Source: Quercus robur
Lineage: Eukaryota; Streptophyta; Magnoliopsida; Fagales; Fagaceae
Direction: 5' to 3'
DNA length: 64,000 bases
Assembly (NCBI RefSeq): GCF_932294415.1
Contig: NC_065537.1
Span: 50,574,302 to 50,638,301, forward strand
A program made the position numbers and the translations under genes. The notes below the pieces were generated by a model. The model worked only from the letters and a program-made list of their open reading frames with translations, made no database searches and was not told where the DNA came from. This document shows, piece by piece, positions 1 to 12,554 of the stretch. Numbering within the stretch: position 1 is the first letter of the stretch; every line of letters begins with the position of its first letter.

Positions 1-101
1 AACAAAAATTCATATATTACAACTCATAATTAAAACTATTAACCACAACAAGACATGTATACTTTAGGTTCAACATACTGCCTTACAGTAGGTCCAAAAG
101 A

Positions 102-1046
102 CTAAATCATTACCCAATATTGTACTAAATCACGGCTTACAGTAGAACAAGGTAAAGACTTTGAAATACATAGACTTTCCAAGTCAAACACGTAAAGAAG
201 TCTCTGGCAGTTCATCGTAAAGTAGATTGAGTTTGTTTTAATTCCCAACTCTGTTGCCAAAGAATGCATGCAACCAGTGTTATTATGCTGGCATAAGAAA
301 ATAGTTCGATCTCCTATACTTTTCACTTTAACCCACCTCTTCTCTTCAAAATCCATTCGGAAGACAAAGAATCCATAGACCTCTTCCATGCGAAATCCAA
401 AAAACATCATGTGAACTAGAAAGAGTTCACCACAAGATTCAACGATAAAAGCATCAAATCTTGGAAGGTCCAAAGGTGATGGCCAAGGAAGTTCCTCCAT
501 TATAATTCGTGTAAACTGGACTGTTCGACCCACAACTTCAGCTGTATACAAAGTATATCTTGACGCCAAACAATAGATTGTTTTTCCAACCATTGCAACG
601 TTCTTTAAATTAACATCTTCAGCAAATATATCAACTTGTTCGTTAAATTCAAAGTCACCCTTCTGACAAACCAAAAGAGAGTTTTCCAATCTATTGAAGA
701 ACAAGATATGACATTCAGGATCACTTGGAGACGATGATAGAATGCAGCAGCTGTAATTAATGGATTTCAATGATGGGAGCAGAGCCTTTTCTAAAGAGAT
801 GGGATTCCAAAGATAACAATCCATTGAATCAGGATCAACCAAAACCAACCATCCATGAGAACAAGCGTATATTAGTTTGTTGCACATCTCAGGAATATTT
901 TTTGTCTGATAATGATTTTTTGATACGTCGAAGAAAGTTTGCCTCTGTCCTTGCTTAACATCAAGGATTACAAGCCAAGGATACAATCGAGAGGCAATGA
1001 AAGGATAGGAATGCGTATTTTGATTCTCTACTTTTTCTACTTCCAT
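102..1046 (-). CDS. DUF295 (KIB1-4-like) protein without an F-box
   Basis: A single open frame of 314 residues. The open frame extends 10 codons further upstream, but only with a GTG codon; I place the start at the first ATG, 1046, which gives MEVEKVE. The sequence has the beta-propeller-like pattern of plant DUF295 proteins: 'GWLVLVDPDSMDCYLWNP' near residue 70, then 'VAMVGKTIYCLAS' near 155, and a C-terminal 'NSIYFTM' strand near 280. Family members usually begin with an F-box that binds SKP1 in an SCF ubiquitin ligase; none is visible here. The protein is therefore either an F-box-less DUF295 protein or a gene whose first exon is lost or unrecognised. An acceptor-like TTGGTGACAG lies just upstream of the ATG. 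It is divergently paired with the related gene starting at 2309, which suggests local duplication. The substrate is unknown. Confidence 0.75.
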   Translation of the reverse strand: MEVEKVENQNTHSYPFIASRLYPWLVILDVKQGQRQTFFDVSKNHYQTKNIPEMCNKLIYACSHGWLVLVDPDSMDCYLWNPISLEKALLPSLKSINYSCCILSSSPSDPECHILFFNRLENSLLVCQKGDFEFNEQVDIFAEDVNLKNVAMVGKTIYCLASRYTLYTAEVVGRTVQFTRIIMEELPWPSPLDLPRFDAFIVESCGELFLVHMMFFGFRMEEVYGFFVFRMDFEEKRWVKVKSIGDRTIFLCQHNNTGCMHSLATELGIKTNSIYFTMNCQRLLYVFDLESLCISKSLPCSTVSRDLVQYWVMI

Positions 1047-1076
1047 TTTGTTTGCGCTGTCACCAATTAAAATCAC

Positions 1077-2308
1077 AATTAGTATATGGGATACAAAATA
1101 AAATAAACCACATTAATTGAGTACATGGGATACAAAATAAAAACCAACTAAGCTACTACGGTCACATTACAAAGCACAATACTAAAGTTTGGTATCTCGT
1201 AGTTTCTAATAACTTATTTGTTAAATGTGAGACAAATAGATAAAATTTAAAATGAGACCAAAAAAAAAAAAAAAAAAAAAAAAATAGAACTTTGGCCACC
1301 AATGTCGATCAAACCCAAAAATCAGGAGAGTAAGGATCCCAAATAGTTGCAAATATGAAAAAGGAATATGTTAAAGTTAAAGGAGAAAAAAATATAGTAA
1401 AGAGAGCAGGAGCAAGAAAAAGAGAAAAAGATAACAAAAAAAATACATGAGGCCCAACAACCTGGACAGTGTAAAACCCTAAATGGTTATATTGTTTATA
1501 TAATGAAGTACAAAAAACACATAAAAACCTAAGGGTGTTTAAATGGAACAAAGGTTTATTAAAAGCACCGATTATGGAGGCAGAAAGTATTGGAAAGTAA
1601 GATTTGTTCTAGCAAGAACACAAAATCAGTGCACTAGTTATCAATCTTAGGCATGATAAGAATCAGGTATCATAAATCAAATTCAATATAAGCAAAAAGA
1701 GATGATAAGTGTTAAAAGAACATAAATTCATTAGAGTTCAAAGCAAATACAAAAATAGATCAAAACCTGGATCCGAGGGAAGTCCTCGAACGAGGAAGAG
1801 CAAACTCAGGCAGATGCACTACTACTTGAGAGACAAAATATTTGTTTGGCGTTTGCCTTTTGAGGTTTTTCTCTTATTTGGTGGTGGAATAGTTTTAAAT
1901 TGAAGAAACTTTGTATATATAATAAACTTCGTATTCCTAGTCCAAGTGCAATTCGTATTACTATTATTCAAAGGAAAGCCACCGCCTGTTCTAACTTCTA
2001 AGTGCATTATTAGGAGTCTAAACAGAGAACTAATAAGTTTAACTGTTTAAGTGCATTATTAGGAGTCTTATTATTATTCCTTGTTCCACAAGGACAAGGA
2101 AAGCCACCGCCTGAATAGAACTAAGTTCCAAGTGCATTAGGAGTCTAAATAAATAGCTTATAAAAGTCGAATAGTGCATTAGAAGTCTCAGGTTGACGAC
2201 AGAAACAATTCCTTCAATAAGGAAAAGCAATAAAGAGTGATACTGTTTCTCTTTCAGTATATAGCCTTTACGTAAAGAAGGACGAAATCGGCGGGAGTGG
2301 AACTACAC
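1077..2308. other. Intergenic region between divergent DUF295 genes
   Basis: AT-rich shared 5' flank of the two DUF295 genes. It contains a poly(A) run at about 1260-1284 and a set of short direct repeats near 1970-2190. No convincing exon was found. The upstream F-box exon expected for the left-hand gene was looked for and not seen. Confidence 0.6.
1971..2146. repeat. Imperfect ~50-bp direct repeat upstream of the F-box gene
   Basis: The segment at about 1971-2018 (beginning AAAGGAAAGCCACCGCCTG) recurs at about 2096-2146. Both copies end in GTGCATTA(TTA)GGAGTCT. That last motif appears again at about 2050 and, degenerate, at about 2173, so there are four copies within 200 bp of DNA ending about 130 bp upstream of the F-box ATG. 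A role in promoter evolution is only a guess. Confidence 0.6.
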
Positions 2309-3499
2309 ATGGCCAAACAAATTGTTAGATATTCTACCGAAGATCAAGAAAATCAAGAAAATAAAAAGGGATTATATAGATCCTGGTCTCATCTTCCACC
2401 TGAGCTTCTATGTTTAGTTTCCTCATATCTTTTAGCTGGGGACTTTAGAACCTTTCGTGTTATATGCAAATCATGGCGATCAAGCACTTCTCTTCCTCGA
2501 CCAGCGGTCTCAACCTTAACTGATTCTCCATGGTCTCTGTCTCCATGTTTAATGTCCGTTGGCTCGCATAAATGCTCATTCTTTCACCCTGCGTACCAAA
2601 AGCACGATGCATGTGAGATCGACATTCCAGAATTATTGGATGCACGTATTCGCTTCTCAAAGTATGGTTGGTTGCTCTTGACTGGATATGGATATGACAA
2701 TTTTAGTGTCTTTTTCTTCAATCCTTTCACAAAGGAAAAAGTAGAACTCCCTAAATACACAAATAGAGAATCATTCGTTACCATGAGTTTTTCTTCTCCG
2801 CCTACTTCTTCTGACTGTTTTGTTATTGGAATTTGTGGGTGGGATGATTTTGGCTTCATTAAACGTGGAGAAAAACGTTGGACTTCCCATAAAATTATTA
2901 AAAGGCCAGAATTTACGCCATCAACATATTGCAATCCAATCTTACACAAAGGATTGTGCTATTGTTTGGGTGAGAATGGAGGATTAGGAGTATTTGATCC
3001 AAACGACAACCCAAGTAATTGGATTATTTATCATAATGATAAAATTCCCCCTATTCAAGAAAAGCTCGATTCAGTTCATCGAAGTTACTTGGTGGAAAGT
3101 GATGAAGGGAAGCTTTTAGCAATATTCATGGTTGAGGAGGGTGACACTAAGACACCAATTCATGTTTTTGAACTACCTAAGTTACAAGTAAATAAAAACA
3201 TGATGAAACCTCGCAAGATTGTCTGTCGTATTGTGAGAAGTTTGGGAAATAGAATCCTATATATCAGTCTTGGAGGGTCTTTCTTAGAACCTGTTGTGCC
3301 AAGAGGATTGGGCGACAAGATTTACTTGCCAATTATCCAAGACAAGAAAAACATATACTACTCTCTCAGTACTGGCAAGTATCATTTCATATTCGATGAT
3401 TATTCTGCCAAAAACATTCATAGATTACAACTACCGATGAATTGTTGTTGGATTCAGGGCAGGCCAAAACTGACTTTAAACAAAGACTTTGAATGGTGA
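2309..3499 (+). CDS. F-box/DUF295 (KIB1-4-like) protein
   Basis: Single-exon gene of 396 residues. The open frame upstream reaches a GTG at 2297, but the first ATG is at 2309 (MAKQIV), which I take as the start. Residues about 25-62 form an F-box: WSHLPPELL, then VSSYLLAGDF, FRVICKSWRSS. This is the SKP1-binding part of an SCF E3 ubiquitin ligase subunit. The rest is a DUF295/KIB1-4 domain with repeated 'GWLLLTGYG...FFFNPFTKEKVELP' and 'GLCYCLGENGGLGVFDP' blades, expected to hold the substrate. Length is typical of the family (350-420 residues). No frameshift or internal stop. It lies head to head with the F-box-less relative at 102-1046. The substrate cannot be inferred from sequence. Confidence 0.85.
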   Translation: MAKQIVRYSTEDQENQENKKGLYRSWSHLPPELLCLVSSYLLAGDFRTFRVICKSWRSSTSLPRPAVSTLTDSPWSLSPCLMSVGSHKCSFFHPAYQKHDACEIDIPELLDARIRFSKYGWLLLTGYGYDNFSVFFFNPFTKEKVELPKYTNRESFVTMSFSSPPTSSDCFVIGICGWDDFGFIKRGEKRWTSHKIIKRPEFTPSTYCNPILHKGLCYCLGENGGLGVFDPNDNPSNWIIYHNDKIPPIQEKLDSVHRSYLVESDEGKLLAIFMVEEGDTKTPIHVFELPKLQVNKNMMKPRKIVCRIVRSLGNRILYISLGGSFLEPVVPRGLGDKIYLPIIQDKKNIYYSLSTGKYHFIFDDYSAKNIHRLQLPMNCCWIQGRPKLTLNKDFEW

Positions 3500-4124
3500 T
3501 TAAGAGAATTCCTCTCTCTCGCGCTAGAGATTTATAATTGATTATAGAGAATTAATAGACTAAGATGTACTAGTGTTGCTTCTCTTTTTTACTTCCCTAT
3601 TGGTTTTAACCCAAGTTCTTTTAGTTACTGAAATGATTTCTCTTATTTGGAGTTCTGGACAAAATCTATAGTGGTTACTGTTAAGGTGTTAACTTTTGAT
3701 TTTATCAATATATTCTTAAAGTGATATTTCTTGCCTGGATAAAAATGTGTTTTGCATTGACTTTGTACAGATTATTAGACTTTACAGAAAATTCATCATC
3801 GAAAAAAAAAAAAAAAAAAAACATTTGACGGATTAGATTTTGATAACAAAACCAAACTTTTGAATGTTAATTTTAAATAACTGTGCAATAAGCAGTGAAT
3901 TCTTACTTCTTATGACCACAACTCAATTTAACACACACAAACTTCTATATACAAGGACTTGAATTTGTGAAAAAAATTATTGAAAATGAAGATTAAAATA
4001 ATGAGTCGTTTATTGGGTGTTGATCTACAAAGTTGGTAAAAATAAAATACAATGCCAATCATATCTTTTAGCTAGATCAGTTGGTCAGGCAAAATCTTAT
4101 CATTGTCAAAGCTTGAGTCCTTTA
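3500..4124. other. Intergenic, AT-rich, no gene seen
   Basis: 3' flank of the F-box gene and of the convergent ABC transporter pseudogene. It contains a poly(A) run near 3800-3820. No exon or transposon structure was recognised. Confidence 0.5.
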
Positions 4125-7100
4125 TTATCTCCTTTGGAAGTTGAGGAACTTGATGCCATAGACAAAGACAAAGAAGAAAAGGAGGACAAAGCCAATATGG
4201 GCCACAACAACAGCTCCAAGGAAGTCATATTCAAAGCCAAAACGGGACTTTAGGTAATATTTCACTGTCAGATAACCTTATCCAGTACCTCAATTGGAGT
4301 AGTCTGTTCACCCACTTGAGAGGTAACAAGCCCATTGAGTGTCCAAGACACTAGAGAACACCAGTAATACCACCTCCACCATATTGGAATTATCTGCACA
4401 TGTCAATCATTAGAATTTAGAAATTCAATTTTATTTTAATGTAATGGACTTGAAAATTGTATCATAATCTACTTTCTTTTATGCAAATTTGTATTATAAT
4501 CTTGAATGGTGAATTTTGCATTGGGAGAACATCTCTTTCATTTAAATCCTCTCATTCCCTCTAATTTTGTAGTCAGATTTGTGACACATTATTTATTTGA
4601 TTTGTATGGTTTTCTTGGAGATTTTTTAGTCACATATCTCTCAACTAGCTAAAAAATTGAATTTGGGGATTTACATGGGATGGGATCCTTTCCTATATTG
4701 GTAGCACAATCACATAAATATTACCAAACCATACTTTTTCCTACCACGTGGAATGTATGCATAAGACATGATTTCCCATTGCTTTTGAATAAGCTGCTTT
4801 TGTTTATATAAATGTTCAATGCTAAAAACGATTCATAGAAGTATTAAGATCCTCTCCATTTGAAAATGCTTTAGGCAATTTCAATGCATGCTTTATCTTG
4901 ATCAATAATGTATTGTTGAAGCTATTGGAATAATAAAAAAAAAATGTATTCATTTGACTCCGACAAGGTTTCCCAACTCCCTATCAAGATATGCAAATCA
5001 TCATTCAGCCCCTGATGGAAACTTCAGTTCATTAAGGTTTTCTACACTCTATTAATTGTGACATAAGTGAAGCCAGGATTTGACCCCCGAGGGGGCAAAA
5101 TTTATCTGACCGACACTCACATGCACGTTTAAATCACTTTAGAAAATGCTTCTGTGTACTATACTCCTTAGGAGGATATATCATACTATATTCTGTGTTA
5201 TTGTTTAGATATTACTTACCGGCCTTGGGATGAGAAAACCAGAGAAGAGGTTCCAGAAGCTTAGGAAGAAGGACATAACAATGGCAGCAATTTGGGGGCC
5301 AGGAGTCAGAGCTATAACCATCATCCCATACAATGTGAAGTACATAAAGCACATCAAGATAAATATGTAAAACCACAAGAACTTTTCAAGTCGCCAATGG
5401 AATCCAATCATTGAGTAAAGGATAAGAGTGTAGGCAAAAGTTTGGATAGCAACATAAATTATCTCTACAGCCACCTGCAGGGCATAAGATATAAATGCGA
5501 ATTATTTTTGTTGCAAGTCACAGTATTATTCTTTTATTATTTTTTTTTTCTCTCAATTATTTTCTTTACCTGAGAAAGTGCATAAGGCAAGGCTGAATAC
5601 ATTCCCGCTGCTCTTTCGCAGTAGAAAACTGTCCTTTCGATTGCCACAACAGACTGCACTGCAGCAGTGTTGGTGCTTCCAAGGAAAAGAATAGCAACAT
5701 GCATAACCCCCATCAAATTCAGCAGGTCTTGTTCCCTCTGCCTGTTGACATGATAATTTCACCATTAAACAAGCACAGAAATAGTATACTTAATTATAGT
5801 TACATTTGTTTTAAGACTCTAACAGGTCAATGGTATGATTTTCCAACTAAAAAGAAGTATATATATATATTTTTTATTGCTTGTGTAACTATGCAGAATT
5901 CTACAACATGACTAGCTAAGCTCAAGTTAATAACTTTCTTTGACCATAATCTTTCCTAAGTGCATGCTTAAAATTAGATAATATAAATGCGTTGTTTAAC
6001 TGATCATACCCTATGGGTTAATGATCCTGTGCAAGTGGACTACAATTTACTGTAAGAGTCATAACCATACCCTGGTAGTTGAATAAAATTATCTGGATAA
6101 AGATAGGAAAATCAGACTCATAAGACTTACGTCTTATCTCCTTTTTTCCAGAAAATTAGTCCAAATATAACACCAATGACTATTGTCATGAGGAACTGAA
6201 TGGCATTATATCGTGGGTTTCTCCAATAAGACCAATATTGCTTCCAAAAGCAAGCTTTACATTGAATCACAAATGATTGGGAATATTTGGTTGGGAAGTA
6301 AAGTTTGTTTGATCCTGGTGCCGGTGTGCTTAGCTCTTTGATGAGTTCTTGATTCCTCCTGTAGAAGACATCAATGTAGAAAATCTTAGTATAGTTGAAA
6401 AAGAATTTGAAAATTGTAAGAGGAAATAATGGGCTGGAATTTTTTGAGAATATCTTATGTTCTCCTTACTTGAACGGTTCAGAATTGGCATAAATTTCTG
6501 CAAAATCCACATCAAGTTGACCCTCAACTGCTGGAGAACTGATTTCTAGCATCCATGTTGCAGGATTATATCCATCTTTGATCTTAAAAACATTTGGGAT
6601 AGCCTGCAATTGTCATATATTAGTTTGTGACTAAAATACCTAAGAGTTACCGCATTGATATCCTGCAGTGGCCATACACATTAGTTTGTGATAAAAACTT
6701 CAGAGTTACTGCTATAAATTGCTATTGATTCTCCAAGCATTGAGAAAAAAATGTGCTATTCACCTCAAAGTATTCTACGAGCTTGTGAGAATGGCAACCG
6801 AGGGGTCCAGCAAAAATGACTTGTCCACCTCTCTTCATCAGCAGCAGCTGTGGACAATTTGATATATTTAGAAGTGTTATGTGGCTATAGGACAGTCAGA
6901 CACACAGGTCTCAAATGCAAAAATGACGATATTGATCCATCCCATATACCTCATCGAAAGCTTCAAAAATGTCTATGCTTGGCTGGTGAATTGTGCAGAC
7001 AACAGTTCTCCCTGTGTCCACTGTGTTTCTCACTGTACGCATTACAATTGCTGCAGCTCTAGCATCAAGGCCTGATGTCGGCTCATCCATGAATATGATG

Positions 7101-10100
7101 GAGGGATTAGCAACCAATTCTACAGCTATTGTGAGTCTCTTTCTCTGCTCAGTTGACAGGCCATCTACTCCTGGAAGACCAACTATAGAATTCCTCAATG
7201 GATTTAGCTCAACTAAGTCCATGACTTCCTCAACAAACATCTATAGCACAAAAAATGAAACTATGTTCAGTAATACCATTGGAAAAACTTTTAGTTCCTA
7301 GACATATATGATAAATGGAAAATTGGGAGCTACATATTATGAGTTACATATATACTATTAATAGACAGTTATTCATGTCAAGAAACAAAGTTTGGATGGG
7401 TTAAGAAACTCCAATTTTGTTCTTGTCCTGACACCAAAATATTGTAAGCTGAATTTAGAAAAAGAAAGTTGAAATAAATCTAAATGGCAAAAATGAATCA
7501 TGAAAATGGCTCCAAGTTGTACAATTAATGATTTTGTGAAGTTTTTTTCTACCTACATGACCCATAAATATATGGCCTGAGGCACAAGTTTGTCTTTTTT
7601 CTTAGGAAGGATAAATAACCTATTAAATTGAAAGATAAAATAGAATAAGCTCATATAGAAATGACTTGCTTGGAAAATTAAATTAGATTTTGGACAAAAA
7701 AACATGCCTTTCAAGTTTCTTGCTTAACTTCCTTAGCAAGACGCAGCCAGGCAGAGTACACAAGAGATTCATAGATAGTAACATTGGGTGAATGGATATC
7801 ATTCTGTTCACAATAACCGCTAACCCGAGCAAAAGTTGCTTGGTTCTTCAGGTAACCAGATATGCTGATACTTCCTTCAATGTACACGCCAGTTTTTCTT
7901 CCTGCTAGAACATCCATCAATGTGGTCTTTCCAGCACCACTTACATCAACCAATGCTGTTAAAATACCAGGCCTGAAAGCACCACTAACATCTCGTAACA
8001 GTTGGAGACGACTTTCTTCAATTCCTTCGCTCTTCATTTCCTGATGAAGAAACTAGTGTTCAGCATATAGATTTCAAAAACTCAAAGGTTTAAACTTTTG
8101 AATTGGAAATTATTTCAAGATGTTAGCTTCATGTGACACAAAATATTATGAGCCAAATTATTAGGACAACCTCACTATAGAGTCGTTTGATCTTATGTAG
8201 CATTTGAAATATCTTGACAACTTAAGTTGATGAGCACCTTCTAGACATTCAAGATATCACTATCATTCAATTAATAGTCTAGCAGTCCACTTATGATGCA
8301 CTCTACGAAGAATGATTAAAAGGTATAAATGATCAGTCTATTGGGTAAATTAACCTTTTATATTGACTATTTATGGAATCAGTTTCTCTTTTTTTTCATT
8401 TTCTTCCAACTGTAAAGCGATTCTGCAAAATGGAAAGAGATAAATGAGAAATAGGACTTACAGCTGGCATATCAACATAGTAATTTACATGATTAAATAC
8501 AAGTGACAAGGGCTGGAATGACAACACCATTCCTCTTCTAGTAGGTGCATTCTCTGCCGCAGTACGAATTGAGTTGTCTGGAGTGTTCTTCATTGCATCA
8601 ACGCCTGTACTCATTCACATGTTATCACTATTAACAGCAGGCACCATTTATTTCCTTAGAGCAACTATATAGATGATTTCATAAAGAGATAGAACTGCAA
8701 ATTATGGAACCTTGAAATAATGGAGCGGTTAAAGATTTACTCATTTCTATGCCCCTCATCTGAAGCTGTCCATCAGAGGACTGCTTTCCACTCTTTTTAT
8801 CGTCATCCTCCTCAACAATAACGGATTTAGAATCACCTAAAGCTGCGTTTGATTTTCAAAGCAATGTCACCTCAAAAATCTTTTTTTGTAACTGAACTGG
8901 AGATTAGTATGGTAAATGATTGCTTACGATTTAGAAAAGTGAGTGCTATGATAAAACAGATGTTAAAAAGCACAGAAAACCCAAGGAGTGCCCCAACACA
9001 AATCCAGTACCAATGGTCTTCCTTAAACATGCCCCTGTTCCTGAGAAGAGCCTTTCCAACGATGGGTTCAGGAATACTTGGGTCAGGATTGGGCTGTAAA
9101 AAGGCAAAAGTGAAGACAATTAAATGAAAGTATTTTAAAGGAACAAAATGACTGTTTGCAAGTTTGCTTGAAGATCTTACTGCACTCCATCTTTTGTCAA
9201 GAAATTCATTGATGGCTATGGCATTCTGTCCATACATCATGGGAGAAATGTAGTAGCCCCATAATATCCATGGTGCAATGTCATCTAAACAAGGAGAGGG
9301 AATTAGGTGTTTTCACTGTCATTTTAGTTCTTAAGAACACTGTCATGGCAATAATTGACATTATGGTAATCTGGGTTGTCTTGAATATATATATAAAAGA
9401 GTTGCACTTCATCAATAGCCACTCTCTTGCAAAGCATGCCATGAAGAGTTCCCAATTGGAAATTCCATACTTCTCTTTTACTAATGCTGCAGGATGGGCT
9501 TTAGATCTATCATATGGAATTCCAAGCTCTTCAGAAAGTTTCTGGCTAATGTGAAAATTATTGAAGTGACCTACAAATTCAGGAACACTGGTATATCGGT
9601 AAGGTTCATTCTTTTTGCACCAATACTGCTCCTGATCCTTTTTGGAAGTAACCTCTTGCAAAAAGTCTGCAACTCATTTCCTTTCAGGGCACTTGAAGCC
9701 CACATTTTCAAAAAATTCAAGTACATTCTCATGTGGACCTTGGTAGACAATCTGACCCTCTGAAAGTAAAATAATGTCATCAAAAAGATCAAAGGTTTCT
9801 GGCGCAGGTTGCAGAAGAGAAATTATCATTGTCACATCCATTATATGAACCATCTGCCTCATGAACTTGACTATCTGGAAAGTAGTTGAACTGTCCAGAC
9901 CAGTTGATATTTCATCCATGAAAAGAGCTTTTGCTGGTCCAACCAGCATCTCTCCTGGATTCAGTATAATCATTCCTATTAGACTTCAGTAAAGTCCAAA
10001 AATTGTACTAAAAAAAACACCGCCACTGAACTTTTATATGTAGTCCTTTTTTCCTATTTTTACATACCTGTAGTTACACGCTTCTTTTGTCCGCCGGATA

Positions 10101-11854
10101 TGCCTCTTGTCATCTCATCACCCACCATAATGTCAGCACAAATATCCAATCCAAGAGTCTGTTATGCATACTTTGAAAAGTTAGACAAAAAAATTTGCCT
10201 AATAAATACAAGGTCAATTACCATCAAGACATAATGTCAACATACCTTGAGAACATAGTCCGTAACAAGACTTGTTTCTTGGCCTGCCATTGCTGTGGCT
10301 TTCATGAATGCATCCATTTCAGAATCTGGTTTTATTCCTGCTTCTTTTTCTCATCTTGACAATTCTGCCAACAGTTCATAAGCTGCTCCAACTCCCAAAC
10401 AACGTCCTGAAAAGTCCAACGTCTCTCTGACTGTCATTTCCCCATGATGAAGATCATGTTGGCTAATGTATGCACAAGTTCTCTGAGGAACAAATTCTGA
10501 TAATTCATGACCACAGTAACTGACTCTCCCTGATTCCTGTTTCGTAGAAGTTGTTAATGAAAAAGTTAGAATAGCACAACATAAGAGTGGTCATCATTAC
10601 TAGAAGTACCAAGAATTCAGCAATTATTTTTGGAAGTCATTGTGAAATAGCTGGCAAATCTATCATATTTCATATTAAGAAACATTTTAAGGAATACGTC
10701 AAAGAAAGCAGACATAAAGAACAATCAAACAAGACTTCATGAACATTTTATAAACTAAAATTTCCAGCATTACCTGCTCATTGCACTATTCAAACAGAAT
10801 TTAGCAAAACCATAGAATTTTTATTTTATTATTTTTTCTTTCATACAACAAAGCCATAGACATTGTCCTAGTGAGAGAGAGCAGGAAATGACACACACCT
10901 TGAGATCCTTGTCCTTATTCCTAGCAAGTGTCTGCAGCAATGATGTTTTCCCTGATCCCAGAGGTCCCAGAAGCAGTGTCATTCTGGAGAAAAACCACCA
11001 AATTAATCAACAAAACATGTACAAGAAATTCAAAAGGTAAATAATGTATATAAAATAGCCTTGGCACTGCACATGAGAAGGAAAACTAAATAGTTAATTC
11101 TAATTCTCAAAAAAAAAAAAAAAAGGTCTTTCTGTTACATATTGTTTCATCAAATAGGTCAGGGAGACAAACTACACCATAAGTTTTACAACAATCCAAT
11201 ACCTTGATGGCTTCACTATTCCACTCACGTCACATAGAATCTTGACAGCCCTTTTCTTCAATGGCAAAAGCTTGATTAACCCAAGAACCGCCTAAATGAT
11301 CACAACAAAACATTTATCAGTACATATACCAATCTGTAAAACAAATAGAAGTAACATTTCTACTATGATGCTTCGATGACAAAATTTTTTTACTTTCTCA
11401 GTGATGCATTGACAACTTGACTGAATTTATATCTCAGTCTCAGACTATCACTGTCAATATGTACATAAAAAATCTAAAATTAAAATCTACTTGGAATTTT
11501 CATTCTGACATACTTGAAAAAGAAAAAGAAAAAAAAGAGCAGGATTATCTTTTGTCATTTTGCAAACCAGGCTATGAAATCAGTCTTAGAAACCAATTAA
11601 CATGAGAGAGAGAGAGAGGTACTATTTTTTCTTAAAATTCAAGAAACTATTATAAGCCTTTGAAACTTTGACTACCCTACCACATACCAAAATCCCCTGT
11701 GGATTTACACTAGATTTCTAAGCTAAGTTATAAAGAGATGACAGAAGCAGTAAAATTGGACCATGAAAAAATATAAAACTCTGTTATGAAATTCCTGTTG
11801 TGGTAGAAAGCATACATATAATAAAAAATAAAAATAGAAAGCATACATATAATT

Positions 11855-11882
11855 GGAAATATATATATATATATATATATAT
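11855..11882. repeat. (TA)n microsatellite
   Basis: About ten TA dinucleotides in the intron following exon 2 of the ABCG pseudogene. Confidence 0.8.
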
Positions 11883-12254
11883 GTAGAGACAAATACCTCG
11901 ATTGAATTCAAAGTTGAATTCAGCAGAGTTGGGAGAGCCCTCGTTCCAACATATGCATCTCCTTCAATTGATAAATGCTCAAACCGGACTTCAATCTAAT
12001 GTCAATTCTCACCCTGAAAGTAAACAATGATATAAAATCAAAATTAATAATAGAACTTGGATAAAACCAATTAAGAAAGGTACATACTAAAACAATACCA
12101 TACACTAAAATGAATCTTACCTGTCAGTCCTGTCCCTTAGCCTACGAAGGAGCTTCTCGTTATCTTCTTCAGCAACCTTAAGTACACTCTCAATGAGATG
12201 TTTCTTATCCTGCACTCCAAGATTGGTAACATCAATCTCTTCATAACCAACCAG

Positions 12255-12554
12255 TGGCGGAGCCAGAAATTTATCTTTGGAGGGCCATATATATATATAT
12301 TTTTTTTTTTGTATGAAATGTAAAATAGTAATATACAATACTTCATAACTAAATTTTTATTTAAATGAAAATTATATTTACTTTTAGACTTTCTTAAATA
12401 CGTATGTATATTATTAGGTATGAGGAGCCAAAATAATAAGGTTATTTGAAAATTATCAAATTATTTAAGATATTTTCAAATAAATTAATCAATTTTTTCA
12501 AAAATTTTGGGGGGGGCCCAGGCCCCCCTTGGTCATCAAGTGGCTCCGCCACTG
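12255..12554. mobile_element. hAT-type MITE inserted in exon 1 of the ABCG pseudogene
   Basis: Exactly 300 bp bounded by the 14-bp terminal inverted repeat CAGTGGCGGAGCCA / TGGCTCCGCCACTG. It is flanked by an 8-bp target duplication with one mismatch: TAACCAAC at 12247-12254 and TAAGCAAC at 12555-12562. An 8-bp duplication is the hallmark of hAT transposition. The interior is AT-rich with a G8/C6 stretch near the right end and has no coding capacity. Removing the element and one duplication copy restores the exon reading frame, so the insertion boundary is exact. The element introduces a stop codon into the host exon. Confidence 0.88.

Noticed and set aside
1047-1076. Start of the left DUF295 gene ten codons earlier
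   Set aside because: Also a GTG codon; first ATG is at 1046.
2297-2308. Start of the F-box gene four codons earlier
   Set aside because: The upstream codon is GTG; the first ATG is at 2309, and plant nuclear genes initiate at ATG.
5040-5110. GAAGCCAGGATTTGACCCCC resembling the end of the hAT-type MITE family
   Set aside because: Only one end-like word and no partner inverted repeat or duplication in the intron.
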